From: Basidiobolus meristosporus CBS 931.73
Lineage: Eukaryota > Basidiobolomycota > Basidiobolomycetes > Basidiobolales > Basidiobolaceae
Assembly (NCBI GenBank): GCA_002104905.1
Contig: MCFE01000156.1
Coordinates: forward strand, 87,516-151,515
Length of the DNA stretch: 64,000 bases
Direction of reading: 5' to 3'
The position numbers and the translations under genes were made by a program. Each line of letters begins with the position of its first letter. Position 1 is the first letter of the stretch. Below the pieces are notes generated by a model that was given only the letters and a program-made list of their open reading frames with translations, made no database searches and was not told the DNA's origin. Positions 48,153-57,378 of the stretch are shown piece after piece.

Positions 48153-51100
48153 ATGTTCCCAGCTGTTTCCAACATACATCCATTACGCATTGCAAATAAA
48201 TACCACAAGCTCTTAATCAACTGATGGCCAAGGTATCGAATGAACACCACCTATTATGCTTTTCTACTCAGACACCCAAAGTCATGGGTTCAACCAACGT
48301 TTCCAAGCCCCAATGGCGTCCTGTGTTTCCTCTCGAGGCAAGTCTAACTAGTCCCAACCAGCGCGAAACTCAACAGCACGTGCTCGTGTTTCTTGAACTT
48401 TTCACAGCAAACCCTTCGGTGATTGCAATGTGGCCCTAGTCTGCTCTTGGCCGGAAGCATTGGGCTTGATGTCAACTATATATATACACAACAGATACTA
48501 ACTGTGGTCTTCAGACATGTGCCATGCATCACTGATAAGCTCTGTGCATGGAGGTGGTTGAAACAGATTGTGCATTTTCTCCAGCTGACGTATTACCCAG
48601 CGGTATTATGAAGTGCCGTTGTAAATATGGACAAACCCGTATCAAATAGGCGGCTGAGGCTACCGCAGTCAACTTTCGACCAGAGTTCTAGAAATCCATG
48701 GAAATATGTTGGCCAATGCACCATTGAGAGTTGGCTATACGACTCATCCCGTATTGCTACTTAGGCTTGCTAACTGAGGGGCTTGCATCGTTGATCTCGT
48801 AAGGTGAGGATATTAGGAGTGACTGGGGTGTCCAGATGCTTGATTGCTTGGTACAGGAATCCGATCTGTGGGACTAAAAGAATGAATTGCAGTGGTGTCT
48901 GCTTTTACAGGTGCCACATTTCCCGTAAAAGCATCTACAGAAAGTAATGTTGCAACATCTGTGCATTTCCTCAGAATCATTATAGTTTGTGTCATTTGGG
49001 GGATTTTCATAAATTTCCTAATCAAACCTGGTATTAGGAATGCACGCCGGAGTTCCTTCAATACGCAACTCAACCATTGCTTTTTTCTGTCTAAAGTGCT
49101 TTTACTCCTTCGGATCGCATATTGCGGACTTCTGATCACAAGAACTAGGTGTAAGGTTGAGGGGCTCTGCAGATTACTCATAGCATCAGAAACCACCTGA
49201 AAAGCCTTGGGAGCATTACTGTCTCAAGACACAGAGCATACAAGCACACTCATCAGAGAAAGATGTTGTTCGCATTCGTGACGGTGCTATGTGAGTATTC
49301 TTCATCCAAATGAACTATTTTATGCAGGCACCATGCGTCAAATGTAAAAATGCATGTCTACAGTTCAGACCAGCATGGTACGAGACTGGAAATGGTGATG
49401 AGTATAGACTGAACCGAGGGTGTGATTGTGTTTGGTGCTTGCTTTCCGTGTATAATCCAGGTGTCTTGGCCTGGTCTGATCTCAATCTAACATAAGGAGA
49501 TGGCTGCCAATGTTTGTTTCGAAATGGTTACACCTAGAAACTAGATCCCGCATCTAGCACACGATTCGCCATGACTTTACATGGGTGTCCACCCGGATTA
49601 TCCACACTGCATAGATTGGATGTCAGAGAAATTTAAAGTTCGCTTATCTCAAGTGCATGGTCGCATGTTGACTCGGGAGCTTCCGTCCCTAGTTTGTGAA
49701 GAAACATGATCCTAATTCTCGTGTAACAGTTCTTTTCCAATTTCCTTGTCAGAGTGCAGTATCAAACCACTGTTGAGGTCATTGGATCATCAATGGGGTA
49801 TTTGCGGATGGCTGGTCCGTATACTGCCTGTAAAGAGCTTATTCATGGATTCTTCCATATGAATAGCGAATATACACTTGAGTACTATAAAAGAAGAATA
49901 AACACCACTCAAAGTTGCCGGGTAGCATCAAGTGGTCTCTGTAACATCCGGCATAGATGCTTACGTGATGACAACATCTGCTTTTGGATGATACCGCCTA
50001 CGGTTACATCTGTTGCAGATACGGTGCAAGTTAATGAGCAGCTTATATTCAAGTTCTTTGGAAACAATGGAGCAAAATAGTGAGTAGAGTAACACGTACA
50101 TTAGGAAGAGTCCCGTACGTGCTTTCAGCACATTCCTGGCATGTGGGAAATTTCTGATGTTCAGCCCAGGATTCAGCCCCATCATAATCTAGTAATCTGG
50201 TCCCTACATATCGTTCCGATACGTAGCGAGAATCTCGATAGGAACTTTAGTGGGACGAAGTATGCTACGTAGCCAGGCAATGCATATGCATATGCATTTG
50301 TATGAAGCCAACCTAATAGTTCAGCAGTCCATTCAAACAAAGGTCTGTATGTATATTCTGGTTGCCTTGGCCTAATAATGGAAGTTTCCTAGTATTATCA
50401 CCAGCTCCATAACTCATATCTGGTAGGTTTCCAGATATATGGTCTCATATGGATCCCAACCGCATTCCTTTATCGTATGCTTATTTTCTTATGTCCTCCG
50501 CCCGATACCGTACCCACCCTGTCAATGGGCCAAACATCTGAATGCGCATACTCCTCGCTGACTTGAGTTGCTATTTTAGAGCGCCCTAGATTATTTCATG
50601 TATTCGCCTCATGTAGCTGGTGGCTGTGCAATGGCAATAGGATAGATGAGGACGAGCAAGCCGCCTGGAACCCTTCTCACTACAGTCTTTCCAGGATCAC
50701 CAAGGCTACCTTGAAAGCCCCGCATTTATCAATAAGGGGCCCCTGATATCGACTCAATGCTTTAGCCTTGCTGCACACAATATCTATTAACGATCCAGAT
50801 TAAAACACATCACCAAATGCGTGTCAGAAGCGCCTAGATTGAAGTAGACCTGAATGGTAAAAGGACGCTGTTATTTCATGTGCATGCGCCAATTGATGAA
50901 TCGCGCAAACACCCTCCATTATGAGGCTCACATTCATAGCTTTGCTATGCCCTTTCTCACTTAGGAATGGCAAGGGCGTGGCTATCCTACACAAGAACAG
51001 ATGGGCTTATTTCGCGAGATGCATAGACTGGTTTACATCGCGCTACGCTAAAAAATGGGGACGAAGGCGGTGGTTATACCAGCTGATACTCTGCCCAGCC

Positions 51101-51283
51101 TGATCGGCTCGCACAGTCAGTCCACTGTAGGGGGTGGCCAAGGACAGCTAGTGTCCGGAAAGTAGGGGTGCATATGCCATAACTCTTCATCCGTTGGTGC
51201 CTTCGCTTAGAATTTCCAACTGGGGCTCCACATATAAAGGGAGGGGCAGCTATTTGCAAGCGTATACATCATTTGGAAATACC
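48153..51283. other. Mostly non-coding; possible small secreted-protein remnants
   Basis: No complete gene recognised in 3.1 kb. Two stretches draw attention: an ATG at 49263 starting a hydrophobic leader-like peptide (MLFAFVTVLC) before a GTGAGT donor, with a Cys-rich open stretch at 49325-49460; and an open frame at about 49754-50080 with five Cys in a polar context, preceded by a TTTCCTTGTCAG acceptor. I could not join them in one frame. Confidence 0.35.
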
Positions 51284-52288
51284 ATGAGGTCACTCAAATT
51301 TTTCCTACACGCCTTTGGCTTGCTTGTTCTACCCATAGCAACCGTTGGGCTGCCTACCCAGCCGAAGTTACAAGTAATCTACCATAGCCCTTCCCCAGCT
51401 TTGTTGTCGACCGTTTCTACCGCCATTATTGGCGAGCAAGAGGTCGTGGTTATCGATTCTGGATTCACTAGTTCAGCAGCCTTGCAGATGATCTCGCTCA
51501 TTAGACAAACCACCGACCTTCCAGTCACCAGAATCTTTGCAACACATGAGCACCCAGACCATTATTTCGGGGCTACCGAGTTCCTCAAGGCATATCCCAA
51601 GGCCGCGTTACTCGCATCGCCGAGTGTTGCACAAAGGATGGAGGCCCATGCGCAACAAAAAGGTACATGAACCAGCTGCGCTTTCTGTTGCATTTTACTA
51701 AGATACTCTCCTAGTCAATCAGTGGACTCCTGTTTTCGGACCGGCAGAAATTCCCAGATCTCCCATCATAGCCCAGCCTTTCGACGGAAACGAGTTCTTC
51801 CTCACAGGGAATGAAGACGAGCCAATTCAAATATTGCAGCCGCTGCAAGGAGATGTCGAAGACGTCAGCGTCTACTGGATCCCATCGCAAAAAATCCTGA
51901 TAACCGGCGATATAGTATACTCCAGCAAAGCTCATGTATGGTTAGCTGAGGCGACTCCAGCAAAGAACAGGGAGAACTGGATCCGGACCTTGAATTGTAT
52001 GTATACGGAACACCGGTCATTTCTCGGTCTGCTCTAAATATCCTTCTTCTATTAGATCTCCAGAGCCTTGATCCTGCATTAGTGCTTGCTGGCCATGTTC
52101 CCGATACGGAGGAACCCAAAGTGTCGGATATTAGTGCCACGAAGGAGTATATCGAGTATTTCAATGACAATATCTTCGCTAAAGGCTACACTCCCTCTGA
52201 AATACTAGACTTATTGAAGAGCAAATATCCAGATCGAACTGGCATGGTTGCGCTGAATCAAACTGCATTCGCATATGGTGCTAATTAA
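51284..52288 (+). CDS. Secreted metallo-beta-lactamase-fold hydrolase
   Basis: Three exons, 51284-51662, 51715-51996, 52056-52288; 297 residues, introns of 52 and 59 nt. A signal peptide is evident (LKFFLHAFGLLVLPIATVG). The core has the MBL-fold metal motif THEHPDH (H88, H90, D92, H93), a preceding VVVIDSGFTSSAAL strand-loop, LITGDIVYS with the bridging Asp and AGHVP with a further His ligand, in the right order. The domain occupies nearly the whole protein. MBL proteins hydrolyse varied esters, lactones and amides; the substrate cannot be told. It resembles small stand-alone fungal MBL hydrolases of uncertain role more than glyoxalase II or RNA-processing members. Export implies action outside the cell or in the secretory path. 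Confidence 0.85.
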
Positions 52289-52497
52289 TTCTGATTTACA
52301 AATGTACTTATATGAGACATACGTGCACAAGCGTGCATTGCTAATGTGATGGTTGTATCCCGCAATCTTGTTGGATATCAATAAGTAGAATTGATGTCTT
52401 GTAATCCGCCTCACTAATAGCAGTTGTACTGTAAAGGCCCGAAAAATTGTTTATAATTAAATAGTGTGATATCATTCAAGGATTAGAGCCATTCTTA

Positions 52498-52545
52498 GGG
52501 GGGGGGGGAAACCACCGGTAGGTGTAATCTTTATTGTCAATCATT
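52498..52545 (-). mobile_element. Non-LTR element 3' terminus (fragment)
   Basis: Eleven G (52498-52508), then a block ending GGTAGGTGTAATCTTTATTG. The 62081-62115 end of the LINE has the same arrangement (seven G, then CACCAACAGGTGAAATCTTT). Read on the minus strand both end ...AATAAAGATT...CACCT...then a C-tract. Probably a truncated member of the same or a sister family; the rest to 52640 shows no further match. Confidence 0.5.
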
Positions 52546-52669
52546 GTGAAGATAAAGAGGTCAGGGATTGATTCTGTAGTCTTGTGACATATTTGTACAA
52601 ACACTTTGGGTTAATATATAGATAGGTTGGGTGTAGGTGTTATAGTAAGGGCTAGGAAAAGGTTAGAAG

Positions 52670-52740
52670 AGCAGGGGGTCTGGGGGATGCAGTCCCCTAG
52701 AGAATAAAAAAGCAGGGGGTTTGGGGGATACAATCCCCCA
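52670..52740 (+). repeat. Two GC-rich hairpin repeats, 41-bp spacing
   Basis: AGCAGGGGGTCTGGGGGATG starts at 52670 and its variant AGCAGGGGGTTTGGGGGATA at 52711. The second forms a perfect hairpin, TGGGGGAT-ACA-ATCCCCCA (52722-52740); the first is nearly the same. Position inside TE debris suggests part of an LTR or a MITE-like end. Confidence 0.75.
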
Positions 52741-53274
52741 TACTGCTCCCATACTCTTTAAATTCCTGTTGGATTACTTTTCTCTCATTCTTGGTTCTGG
52801 TCCCTTAGGGTTAGAATTCCTCCTCCTAACCCTTATCACCCTAACCATAAATATTTTTACCCTACAATTGGCACATTGTCTGCTCATATAGTGGGCATGT
52901 CTGGGCCAATATTTGTTGCCCTATACTGTCCATATGCTCTGTATAAGTCTTGATGACTATTTAATTAATAAATTGTTACTTTTAACATATATCTAATAAT
53001 TAATGGGATTCATCCCAATCTGGCCACAATCCCATATTTTGATAAGCTTTGGGCACCATAAATTGCATGGCCCTAATATGATAAAAAAATTCATGGCCAA
53101 TACAAATTTTCTGTAACCCAATTGCTTTTACCAAATATAAAGTGTATCCCAAAGTTCAATATATATTATGGCTATAATAGAAACTTTATTTGACACCATT
53201 GCAACTACTACTTATGTTCTATGCGCACATGTATCCCGCGGGAATTGTAAAACTTAGCCACGTGGTACAAAAGT

Positions 53275-54040
53275 GCTTTTATTTTTCATCATGATAGTTT
53301 TACATGAGTTCCTAACGCACTTTGAGAGTATGCAGTAGCCATACCCCAACAGGTTTTAAGGATGTCCACTAGCTACGTCTACTTCTGTCTAGCAGGAGCT
53401 ATCAATCATCAGCCGCGCAATACTGAAATGCTTTTATTTTTCATCATGCTAGTTTTGTATGAATCCCTAACGCACTTTCATAGTGCGCGGTAACCATTCC
53501 CCTACAGGTTTTAAGGATACCCACTTGCTACGTTTACTTGTGTCTAGTGGGAGTCATCAATCATCAGCTGCGCAATACTGAAATGCTTTTATTTTTCATC
53601 ATGATAGTTTTACATGAGTCCCTAACACACTTTTATAGTGCGCGGTAACTATACCCCAACAGGTTTTAAGGATACCCACTTGCTATGTTTACTTGTGTCT
53701 AGCGGGAGTTATCAATCATCAGCCGCGTGGTAATAAAGTGCTTTTATTTTTCATCATGATAGTTTTACATGAGTCCTTGACGCACTTTCATAGTGCGCGG
53801 TAACCATACCCCAACAGGTTTTAAGGATACCCACTTGCTACATTTACTTGTGTCTAGCGGGAGTTATCAATCATCAGCTGCGTGGTAATAAAGTGCTTTT
53901 ATTTTTCATCATGATAGTTTTACATGAGTCCCTAACGCACTTTTATAGTGCGCGGTAACTATACCCCCAGGAAGTAGTGTGGATGCTTACTTTAAATGCT
54001 CACTTGTGTATTGTACGGACTATCAACAAACAGCCGCGTG
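53275..54040 (+). repeat. Five-copy 155-bp tandem repeat
   Basis: Units start with GCTTTTATTTTTCATCATG at 53275, 53430, 53585, 53740 and 53895, an exact 155-bp period. The fifth degenerates after about 75 bases. Most units carry a small hairpin CGCACT-TTCAT-AGTGCG and end with ATCAATCATCAGCYGCG. A partial unit end precedes the first copy. No ORF runs through it. Confidence 0.95.
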
Positions 54041-54426
54041 GGAATGGAACATCATAGAAAAGCATTGCTTTGTTGTTAGCAAGTATTGATGTGCAAATAG
54101 TGGTACTATGTGAATTATTGAGTAACTATTTACTCTAGTTAGTTCCAACATATTCCTAGACAATATGCTCAAAATCAATATTAGCATCAATAGCTTGCTC
54201 TTTGATCACTAAACCACGGCACCCAATATGTGGTGGCCTTGGTTTTGTCTAGCCATTGAGGAATGAAACCAGAGTACAGTCACAAGAGAGGCAAAAGTGA
54301 AATGTGATGAAGTAAGTGTATATGAAAGTAATATAAGTCTACAGGACAGAAGAGTACAACTAGTAGTTAAACAGCACTCACTGACACTCCACCAAGTAGA
54401 GCACCAATGCAGACAATAAACAAGTC
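54041..54426. other. No gene recognised
   Basis: AT-rich spacer between the tandem array and the next ORF. Confidence 0.5.
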
Positions 54427-54888
54427 ATGAGGGGAAAGCTTAAGGACCGCTACTTGGGGATCAAGACCAAAAGAGGAAGCTGCCTCTACCATAGCAGTCC
54501 TTGCGCTCCAAAGGAAGACCAAGAGTCTACTATAGACAAAGATTGCGGCAAGAAGAGCAGTACAATTACCAGTTCTGGTAGTGGTACCTTTGGAAGTCCC
54601 AAATACCTGGAGAAAACTCGGAAAAAATTGGCAGATGACTCAATTGTCCTGAGGAGAAAACAAACCAATGCAATTGAGCAGTTCCAAAACAAACTTCAGC
54701 TTAGTTCTTCTTTGCCTCACTATAAAGTACTCCAAGTGGCTTATTTTGATTATAAGCGTATGAAGGAGAATCAGGCAGAGACTGATAAATTAAGTGATAG
54801 TCAATTGCATCACTTCTTAGATCAGGTAGAGAAACAGTTGCACAGCCAAGAGATGGAACAAGAATTGACAATTACAGAAACCAAATAA
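54427..54888 (+). CDS. Hypothetical ORF, Lys/Ser-rich then helical
   Basis: Single open frame of 153 residues from an ATG. The first 60 residues are basic and Ser/Thr-rich; residues about 65-150 are strongly helical and polar (EKTRKKLADDSIVLRRKQTN, then FLDQVEKQLHSQEMEQEL), perhaps a coiled coil. No family recognised. It lies in repeat-rich DNA and may be part of a decayed mobile element or a retained fragment of a larger ORF. Confidence 0.35.
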   Translation: MRGKLKDRYLGIKTKRGSCLYHSSPCAPKEDQESTIDKDCGKKSSTITSSGSGTFGSPKYLEKTRKKLADDSIVLRRKQTNAIEQFQNKLQLSSSLPHYKVLQVAYFDYKRMKENQAETDKLSDSQLHHFLDQVEKQLHSQEMEQELTITETK

Positions 54889-55144
54889 TTTTGCCAATGT
54901 AGTTTTGCATTTTAATAAAATAAAAGGGTGTTAATAAGAACAGAATAAAGTTAACTTATGTGTACATCAAATGAATCAAATACTGGCTAGATGGATGTTA
55001 CGTAGGAGCAAGAAGCTCAGTAACCTCAAAGGAAAGATATGATGAATGGGCCACCAACATCATCAGAATGAGTATAAAATGGAGAAAGTAGACATAATCC
55101 TTCATAAAAAACAAGAAGCATGGAAGCAGGCAGTAGCCAGGTAG

Positions 55145-55315
55145 ATGCCAGATGTGAAGGTAGAGTACAAAGAGAGCAAGGAAGGGGACAAGGATGTGGA
55201 AGAGGACGCGGAACCAGGTGCAGAAGAGGAAGAGGGCAAGGAAGTGGCCAAATCCAAGAGGAGCGTGAAGGAGGTGTTGCAGCAAACGTGGATGATGCTG
55301 AGCAAGTTGCTGTAG
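55145..55315 (+). CDS. Short acidic ORF (56 residues)
   Basis: ATG at 55145, stop TAG at 55313-55315. Composition Glu/Lys-rich (DKDVEEDAEPGAEEEEGKEV) with a C-terminal amphipathic stretch SVKEVLQQTWMMLSKLL. The other plus frame of the same DNA gives only Gly/Arg low complexity, so this frame is the better coding candidate. Probably a remnant of a longer protein. Confidence 0.3.
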   Translation: MPDVKVEYKESKEGDKDVEEDAEPGAEEEEGKEVAKSKRSVKEVLQQTWMMLSKLL

Positions 55316-55395
55316 TCACTACCAGGCAGCCGGTCAACCAAGTTTCCCAAGTATTGTCAGAGGTTTGACAAGAGCTTCCGGAATATAGGACAACA

Positions 55396-55665
55396 TTGCA
55401 CCATGAGATATTGCGACGTATGTGCCAGGAGATTAAACAGAGGAGGAGTGATATTGTAAAGCTAAATTGGAATATTGCTGGACTTCAAGTCCAGATTGAT
55501 TTCAGTTTCCACCATTCTACTGAGGCATTAGTGGCACAAATGGTGGAAAAGTTTGCCCACATCAGGGCAAGCGATGAGCAGGGTGCATCTTCCAACCCAG
55601 GTGTACTTGCAAGCAACAGTATTGGAGGGGATACTACTTCCTCCCTTGTACCTACCACAAGCTAA
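55396..55665 (+). CDS. Hypothetical ORF fragment
   Basis: 89 residues, starting HHEILRRMCQEIKQRRSDIV and turning Ser/Thr/Gly-rich. No family recognised. A further open block lies at 55693-55905 in another frame, so this looks like a decayed multi-block protein rather than an intact gene. Confidence 0.25.
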   Translation: MHHEILRRMCQEIKQRRSDIVKLNWNIAGLQVQIDFSFHHSTEALVAQMVEKFAHIRASDEQGASSNPGVLASNSIGGDTTSSLVPTTS

Positions 55666-56030
55666 GAGACAAGAGCAGAATCCTCCACAACAATGAGAAT
55701 GGCCCCCACACAGGTTGATATGGAAGTGTGCAAAGAAGATGTGGAGAAGCAGAGTGGGGATACTATGGGCCAACCAGAAACTGTAATGGAGGCGGAGAGA
55801 CCAAGTCACATTGTCATCTTAAAAATACCACAGGTTGATTCATTGCTATCACTTCCCCCATCATCACTATCTGTGCCCCCATCACCACTGCTATCCTCTG
55901 GCTAACTTGAGTAAATAAAGAATTTCCACCATCCCAAATCAATGAATTGACAAGTAATAAGTTGAACTGATAAGATTGACAATTTACAGACTAATATACG
56001 TAAAGTATGTAGTACTTAAGAGCTTTCAAG

Positions 56031-56570
56031 TTGTGGTGTATTATCAAGTATTCACCGTCACATAAATCACGCAGCAGTTGTTGTATCCCTATCCCAATGG
56101 CATTAGAAGCCAGCAGTTACAAGGAGCATTGGAAAAATTTTGGCGTTTACCTGGCAATGGTGGCTGGTGTAACAAAATGCAGCTATTGCTTGATGACCAT
56201 TACCCCATCTATGAGATACTTGCTATTATATGGAGGGTATTCTGTTGAGCACTTTCAAGACAGCAAAATATCCCTGCCTTATGATGAGCGTAGAGCTGAA
56301 GAAACATCCGGCCGTGGAATACTCTATGAGCCCAGCTCAAAGGTTCAAATGATTCACCTTGCAGATCTACACAGTGATGAAGACATCACAGTGACAGTTC
56401 TCCCAACTCCAGACAACATATCAACTACAGAGGCAGCCAAAGGGGTGATTTTAATTGGCAACAGCTGTGCTAGTGACCACAAGAATCTCTACATATATGG
56501 TGGCTTTGAGCTGAGTTGTAGAGAATACTCAGGGCAACATGAAAGTGCCAAAAAACGGGGGAAAAAGTGA
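56031..56570 (+). pseudogene. Kelch-like repeat protein, upstream block
   Basis: 179-residue open block with two kelch-like blade ends, RYLLLYGGYSVEHF and KNLYIYGGFELS, each preceded by a hydrophobic strand (GVILIGNSCASDHKNLYIY). The Gly-Gly doublet after a hydrophobic run is the kelch hallmark. The next block (56660 on) is in another frame, so an intron or frameshift lies between. Start and true extent are uncertain. Confidence 0.45.
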
Positions 56571-57011
56571 TATGAAGCAAGAGTGGGGAGACAATCAATA
56601 GAAGACTGAGCAAGCTGGAGGTAATCACGTACAAAGATGGCAATGGATGCTCCAGAGTATTGGAGACAAGGCCATTCTTGAATAATCCGGCAAATATGCC
56701 TTCAGCAAGAGGTTGGGCAGTTCTTACGTACGCATTTGATTGCTTATTCTTGCTGGGCAGCTATCCTACACCATTGGAACCACCTTATTCCCAACCAAAT
56801 GGGAGTTTTTTAAACAAGTTCTACTGTTTAAAATTGCAAACTGGTGATTGGGAAAGACAATATGTACACTCAGCAATACAGGAGCTTGGAGAAAACTTTA
56901 TTGCTGTGGTAAACAAGTATGGCAACCAAATCCAATACATCAACAATGCTAATGTTACATTCACCTATGATGTCAATAATCAGATCTGGATTTACCCTCC
57001 CAATCCAAGTC

Positions 57012-57016
57012 AGGAA
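57012..57016 (+). repeat. Target-site duplication AGGAA (left)
   Basis: Identical to 61704-61708; 5 bp, as made by copia integrases. Confidence 0.95.
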
Positions 57017-57366
57017 TGTTGTAAAAATTTGTATTTTCCACTTAAATATTCACCTAACTTAGTCACTTAGATCACCACCTTCAAATCCTAGAGAATACTG
57101 ACCAAATTCCTTGTCGGGATTTACTTAGAATATTTTCACCAAAATACCAGGTACCCAGAACATGAAAATTCTCAAAGTTGTCCAAACAGCCCCAAAATTT
57201 GCACACATGTTCTTGGGACCTTCCTTAACCTATTCTATGTGTTTGTAATGCCAAGACCATGTAAAAGTATAAATACTACTTTTACATTCAATAAATCATT
57301 AAGTGAAAACCACATAATCTACTTGTTCTCCAAATCACTTCCAATATCTCCAAGACTCTTACAACA
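57017..57366 (+). repeat. 5' LTR of intact copia element
   Basis: 350 bp, TGTTGTAAAAATTTG...CTCTTACAACA, ending in a short inverted repeat TGTTGTAA/TTACAACA. Promoter TATAAATA at 57268-57275 and AATAAA at 57290-57295 lie close together, so the R region is expected to be short and near the 3' part of the LTR. Confidence 0.97.
57268..57275 (+). promoter_or_regulatory. LTR TATA box
   Basis: TATAAATA, conserved in the other full LTRs (e.g. 14593-14600 region and 61605-61612 region); likely core promoter of the element's RNA. Confidence 0.65.
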
Positions 57367-57378
57367 GGTTATGAGCCC
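57367..57378 (+). other. Primer-binding site, initiator tRNA-Met anticodon type
   Basis: GGTTATGAGCCC follows the LTR directly. It is complementary to the anticodon stem-loop of initiator tRNA-Met (GGGCTCATAACC, anticodon CAT), not to a tRNA 3' end. Drosophila copia and yeast Ty5 prime in this way from a cut tRNA half. The ATG inside the site is in frame with gag-pol. Confidence 0.8.

Noticed and set aside
53275-54040. CRISPR-like array
   Set aside because: Units are 155 bp and contiguous, with no short repeat/unique spacer alternation; eukaryotic context. It is a tandem satellite.
57239-57370. Gag-pol start inside the LTR
   Set aside because: The frame is open there, but this precedes or overlaps the transcript start and the primer site; the ATGs at 57371 or 57398 fit the Gag N-terminus seen in other copies.
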